From Bacillus multifaciens (lineage in GTDB: Bacteria; Bacillota; Bacilli; Bacillales; Bacillaceae_G), in contig NZ_JAVBXD010000044.1 in NCBI RefSeq assembly GCF_030756675.1, positions 1 through 35,259 on the forward strand: a DNA stretch of 35,259 nucleotides, given 5' to 3'. Below are positions 32,333-35,259 of this stretch, one piece after another; positions within the stretch are counted from its first letter, which is position 1, and the number at the start of each line of letters is the position of its first letter. The translations under genes were made by a program, and so were the position numbers. The notes beneath the pieces are model-generated. The model had not been told where the DNA came from. It saw only the letters and a list, made by a program, of their open reading frames with translations, and did no database searches.

Positions 32333-32369
32333 AAAATCTTGTATTAGTATTATGATACAGGATTTTTTT
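32333..32369 (+). terminator. Terminator of the uppP operon
   Basis: AAAATCTTGTAT pairs with ATACAGGATTTT (one mismatch or wobble), followed by TTTTT. Confidence 0.8.
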
Positions 32370-32431
32370 AGTTTGTTATAAATTGTATTATTTAAGAGGT
32401 TTAAGTTGAATAACATTCAGGAGGTAATCTA

Positions 32432-33751
32432 TTGGAGACTGCAATTGTAATTGGAGGAAGCATTGCTGGAAAACTTGTTGCCAAGGCATTATCACATTAT
32501 TTTCAGCAAGTAATAATTTTAGAAATGGCAGAAGAATGGACAGAAAAGACACCTAGAAAGAAGCTTCCGCAAAGTTATCATCCTCATGTTTTGTTAAAAG
32601 GTGGAGAAGAAGCAATTGAGAAATTATTTCCTGGCATTACGGAGCAATTAATTGAAGATGGAGGTATTGTAAATAACTTTACGGGAGATTTAAGGTGGCA
32701 TCATTTTGGTTTATGGAAGCGACCTTTTGTTGGAGAATTGAAAATGGTCCAACAGAGTCGGCCAATGCTCGAGTGGCACTTGCAAAGAAGGATTAACCAA
32801 GTCTCTAATGTTAAAACGAAATATGAAACAAAGGTGAAGCAGTTGCTAATAGATCAGCAGCAAAACAAAATTGCTGGAGTGAAAATACAATGTTTGAAAA
32901 CAGGGATAGAAGAGGAAGTTCATGCAGATGTAGTCGTTGATGCAAGCGGATTTGGTTCTAAAAATATAGATTGGTTACAAACACATGGTATAGAAGTCAA
33001 GGAAGAAAAAGTCTGGATCCAGTTATTTTATGCAACGAAATTAGTCTGCTTAAAACAGAAAGAACGACCTGACTGGTGTAATTTACTTGTTTCTCCTAGT
33101 TTCCCTGAAAATCCTTATGGTGCATTTATTCAAACTATTGAAGAGAATCGTTATTTAGTAACGTTTAGTGGTTATGCCAATGAGCCTGCACCACAAACTG
33201 ATAAAGAATTTCTTATCTTTGCACATAAATTACCTATTCCAGATGTATTTGGCTTTCTTACACAAGCAGAATCGATTACAGATATAAAAATACATAAGAT
33301 TCCTTGTCAAGTGCGACGGCGTTTTGATTTAGCGAGAAATATGCCAGAAGGTTTCTTAGTAATTGGTGATGCTCATTGTCGTTTTGATCCTGTATTTGGA
33401 CAAGGAATTTCTGTCGCGGCAATGGAAGCAGTAGAATTGCAGCGATGCCTGCAGCAAGGCAGTCCGCTAGAAAAAGGATTTACTAGAAAATTTTATAAGC
33501 GAATAGCCAAGATTATTGCAACGCCGTGGGAAATGACTACTACAGAATCATTTCGTCATCCTAAGATTAGAGGAAGTAAACCTTTTATGCAGCCTTTTCA
33601 ACAGTGGTATACGAAAAAAATATATCAACTTTCCGCAAGCAATTCAGATATTTATATTCGATTAGTCCGAGTTATGAATCTCATACGTAGTCCCTTACAC
33701 CTTTTTCATCCAAAAGTATTATTTGCTGTATTTACGAACCGAAGAAAATAG
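32432..33751 (+). CDS. FAD-dependent monooxygenase-like protein
   Basis: The 439-residue flavoprotein has an N-terminal Rossmann motif (A-I-V-I-G-G-S-I-A-G-K-L at 4-15) with acidic E31 after it. The D-A-S-G-F-G-S block near 170-176 and G-D-A-H-C-R-F-D-P-V-F-G-Q-G-I-S near 307-322 are the second and third FAD contacts of group A hydroxylases and squalene-epoxidase-like enzymes. Substrate unknown. TTG start with AGGAGG seven bases upstream. It is monocistronic, with no biosynthetic neighbours to suggest a pathway. Confidence 0.87.
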   Translation: METAIVIGGSIAGKLVAKALSHYFQQVIILEMAEEWTEKTPRKKLPQSYHPHVLLKGGEEAIEKLFPGITEQLIEDGGIVNNFTGDLRWHHFGLWKRPFVGELKMVQQSRPMLEWHLQRRINQVSNVKTKYETKVKQLLIDQQQNKIAGVKIQCLKTGIEEEVHADVVVDASGFGSKNIDWLQTHGIEVKEEKVWIQLFYATKLVCLKQKERPDWCNLLVSPSFPENPYGAFIQTIEENRYLVTFSGYANEPAPQTDKEFLIFAHKLPIPDVFGFLTQAESITDIKIHKIPCQVRRRFDLARNMPEGFLVIGDAHCRFDPVFGQGISVAAMEAVELQRCLQQGSPLEKGFTRKFYKRIAKIIATPWEMTTTESFRHPKIRGSKPFMQPFQQWYTKKIYQLSASNSDIYIRLVRVMNLIRSPLHLFHPKVLFAVFTNRRK

Positions 33752-33828
33752 TCGTTCCTCAGCAGGATTTCATGACTAAATAGCAAAATGTATATAGTTG
33801 ATAGATATCGAAAAGGAATGATTAGCGG

Positions 33829-34329
33829 ATGGAACTTTATATAGAAAAGTTAAAGGAACAGGATGCAGAGGAATTGTTTGCTTTTGAATGTAGTAACAGA
33901 GCTTTCTTCGAAAAGACGGTACCAAGTCGCGGTGAGGATTACTATACATTTGAAACGTTTCAGAAGATATTTTATGAATTATTACAAGAACAATTAAAAG
34001 GGATCTCATATTTTCATCTCATTAGAAATCATGAAGGAACAATTGTTGGACGAATTAATTTAGTAGACATTGAGAAAGAGAAAGAATTGGGGTATCTTGG
34101 ATATAGAATAGGAGAAAAATATGCTGGGAGAGGTGCTGCAACTAAAGGTGTAACACTCCTTTTAGATGAATTGGCAAATTATCACGTTACGGAAATTCAT
34201 GCGAAAACAACAACTGATAACATTGCTTCTCAAAAAGTATTAGAGAAGAGCGATTTTTCACGTATTTCAATTGATGCAAACGCATATCAAACTGATTTTA
34301 TCCATTATGTTTGGAGACATACTAACTAA
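33829..34329 (+). CDS. GNAT acetyltransferase, RimJ/RimL-like
   Basis: The 166-residue protein follows the GNAT order: L-F-A-F-E near 16-20, then I-V-G-R-I-N-L near 74-80, G-Y-L-G-Y-R-I near 90-96 and the acetyl-CoA loop [13 protein letters not shown] near 97-109. The C-terminal [16 protein letters not shown] is the typical RimJ/L helix. Such enzymes acetylate N-terminal or lysine amines or antibiotics. ATG start with AAGGA 10 nt upstream. The YfiT-like gene begins 26 bases after its stop and may be in the same transcript. Confidence 0.9.
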   Translation: MELYIEKLKEQDAEELFAFECSNRAFFEKTVPSRGEDYYTFETFQKIFYELLQEQLKGISYFHLIRNHEGTIVGRINLVDIEKEKELGYLGYRIGEKYAGRGAATKGVTLLLDELANYHVTEIHAKTTTDNIASQKVLEKSDFSRISIDANAYQTDFIHYVWRHTN

Positions 34330-34355
34330 AACAAAAAAAGGAGAGCAATACAATT

Positions 34356-34874
34356 ATGGACTTACGTTTTCCAATCGGTCATTTTACTTATGAAGAAACG
34401 ATTACACAAGGAACAATTGAAAATTGGATAAAGCAAATTGAAAACCTTCCTACTGAATTAACGCAAGCAATAAAAGACTTAAATACAACTCAGCTTGATA
34501 CACCGTATCGTCCAGGTGGATGGACAGTGCGCCAAGTTGTTCATCATATTGCAGATAGTCATATGAATAGCTATATTCGTTTTAAATTAGCGCTGACAGA
34601 AAATAATCCAACGATTAAACCATATATGGAAGGGCAATGGGCAGATCTACCTGATTCTGAACTTCCTGTAGAAGTATCTTTAGCGCTTTTAGAATCATTA
34701 CATAAGAGATGGGTTACTTTGCTAAAATCAATGAAAACTAGTGATATTGAAAAGACATTTCATCATCCGGAAACAGGGTCTAATAAACTAGGCGTGACAA
34801 TTGGACTTTATGCATGGCACGGTCGTCATCATACAGCACACATTACTTCTCTTCGTAATCGATTAGGGTGGTAA
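34356..34874 (+). CDS. YfiT-family metal-dependent DinB-fold protein (bacillithiol transferase type)
   Basis: The 172-residue four-helix bundle opens with L-R-F-P-I-G-H-F and has [14 protein letters not shown] near 55-68. The second metal-binding histidine group is [11 protein letters not shown] near 153-163. The three histidines fit a Ni/Zn site as in B. subtilis YfiT. The family is annotated as putative bacillithiol S-transferases. Start after AAAGGAGAG. It follows the GNAT gene closely. Confidence 0.9.
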   Translation: MDLRFPIGHFTYEETITQGTIENWIKQIENLPTELTQAIKDLNTTQLDTPYRPGGWTVRQVVHHIADSHMNSYIRFKLALTENNPTIKPYMEGQWADLPDSELPVEVSLALLESLHKRWVTLLKSMKTSDIEKTFHHPETGSNKLGVTIGLYAWHGRHHTAHITSLRNRLGW

Positions 34875-34940
34875 TAGTTTTAGAGATTATAATATATATT
34901 CATTCATGTAAAGAACATAGAAACAAGGGAGATGCACGAA

Positions 34941-35180
34941 TTGTTTGAACAACAAAATAATCTTAATGTAAAATGTGATACTAGTATGAATAGTTTGCGT
35001 GCTGACTGCGAAAAATGCTTCGGCTTATGTTGCGTTGCACTACCTTTTGCAGCTTCTGCAGATTTTGCAATTAATAAAGACGGTGGAACGCCATGCAAAA
35101 ATCTCCAATCGGATTTTCGGTGCAGCATTCATAAAAATCTGAGACAACAAGGCTTTAAGGGATGTACTCAGGCGTGTTGA
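34941..35180 (+). pseudogene. Truncated pentapeptide-repeat protein gene (N-terminal Cys-rich part)
   Basis: The TTG at 34941 has AAGGGAG nine bases upstream; an ATG at 34932 directly abuts it. The 79 residues are the cysteine-rich head found before many pentapeptide-repeat domains: L-R-A-D-C-E-K-C-F-G-L-C-C-V-A-L-P-F near 20-37, then P-C..D-F-R-C-S-I-H near 50-63, and G-F-K-G-C-T. Intact proteins continue from that C-T into the repeats. Here the frame meets unrelated sequence near 35168 and stops at once, so the repeat domain is lost. A partial minus-strand ORF, listed next, begins immediately after. Confidence 0.7.
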
Positions 35181-35259
35181 TTAACCAAAAATAGGCAGAC
35201 CTCTCCCCTGGGAATCTCGGACTCGTTTGAGTATAATTGCAACCGCACCTTTCCAGTCC
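35181..35259 (-). CDS. C-terminal end of an unidentified ORF, probably of an inserted element
   Basis: On the minus strand a frame entering from beyond the window reads D-W-K-G-A-V-A-I-I-L-K-R-V-R-D-S-Q-G-R-G-L-P-I-F-G and stops at 35181-35183, only about 13 bases from the break in the pentapeptide gene. An ORF that nearly reaches the junction suggests a compact element; I do not recognise the protein. Too little is visible to name the family. Confidence 0.4.
   Translation of the reverse strand, partial: DWKGAVAIILKRVRDSQGRGLPIFG

Noticed and set aside
1-35259. CRISPR array, rRNA, complete tRNA or prophage genes
   Set aside because: No regularly spaced repeats, no rRNA-like blocks, no full tRNA fold and no phage structural genes were seen.

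Overview
The window looks like chromosomal DNA of a Bacillus cereus-group organism. Background G+C is low, Shine-Dalgarno sites are strong, and there are many GTG and TTG starts. Several proteins match what I remember of that group: a 216-residue prolyl 4-hydroxylase very like the B. anthracis enzyme, a second SecY, a second D-Ala-D-Ala ligase and a YfiT-type DinB protein. All assignments rest on reading the sequence and on family memory; no search was run.

Layout, left to right. 1-5.9 kb: a truncated gene, an SdpI-family membrane protein, an Na+/alanine-glycine symporter behind a tandem glycine riboswitch, an AlkD-superfamily repair protein, a GrpB-family protein, a THEP1-type NTPase and a PH-domain membrane protein. 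6-9.9 kb: prolyl 4-hydroxylase, an SRPBCC-ArsR pair with a repeat-bearing promoter, and a DUF421 protein. 8.4-13.8 kb: two MocR-type (GntR plus aminotransferase) regulators, one divergent from a DMT exporter, the other in an overlapping operon with a D-Ala-D-Ala ligase. 13.9-17.8 kb: an OmpR-type two-component system, divergent BcrA/BcrB-like ABC transporter genes, and a wrecked DUF4097 gene. 17.8-20.9 kb: secY paralog and a frameshifted amidase. 20.9-24.9 kb: a MerR/zinc-ribbon/methyltransferase fusion followed by an MFS exporter, then a DadA-like oxidoreductase. 24.9-30 kb: an IS231-like inverted-repeat element, proC, and a proline T-box driving a markedly G+C-richer proBA pair, then TnpB debris. 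30-35.3 kb: a small basic protein, a GIY-YIG protein, a VOC protein, UppP with a small membrane protein, a flavin monooxygenase, a GNAT, a YfiT-like protein, and a pentapeptide-repeat gene cut off by another element.

How the parts fit. Three themes recur. The first is the cell envelope: Ddl with its MocR regulator, the two-component system with its ABC transporter, UppP and SecY2. The second is amino-acid supply under RNA control: a glycine riboswitch on a symporter, and a proline T-box on proBA with proC divergent nearby. The third is genome decay and shuffling: a duplicated and decayed histidine-kinase 3' end flanking ddlR-ddl, frameshifted amidase and DUF4097 genes, TnpB and IS remnants, and a truncated pentapeptide gene. 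The most unusual gene is the MerR/zinc-ribbon/methyltransferase fusion. It sits just upstream of an efflux-type transporter whose leader carries a GGGTTnACCC palindrome in a possible 19-bp-spacer promoter.
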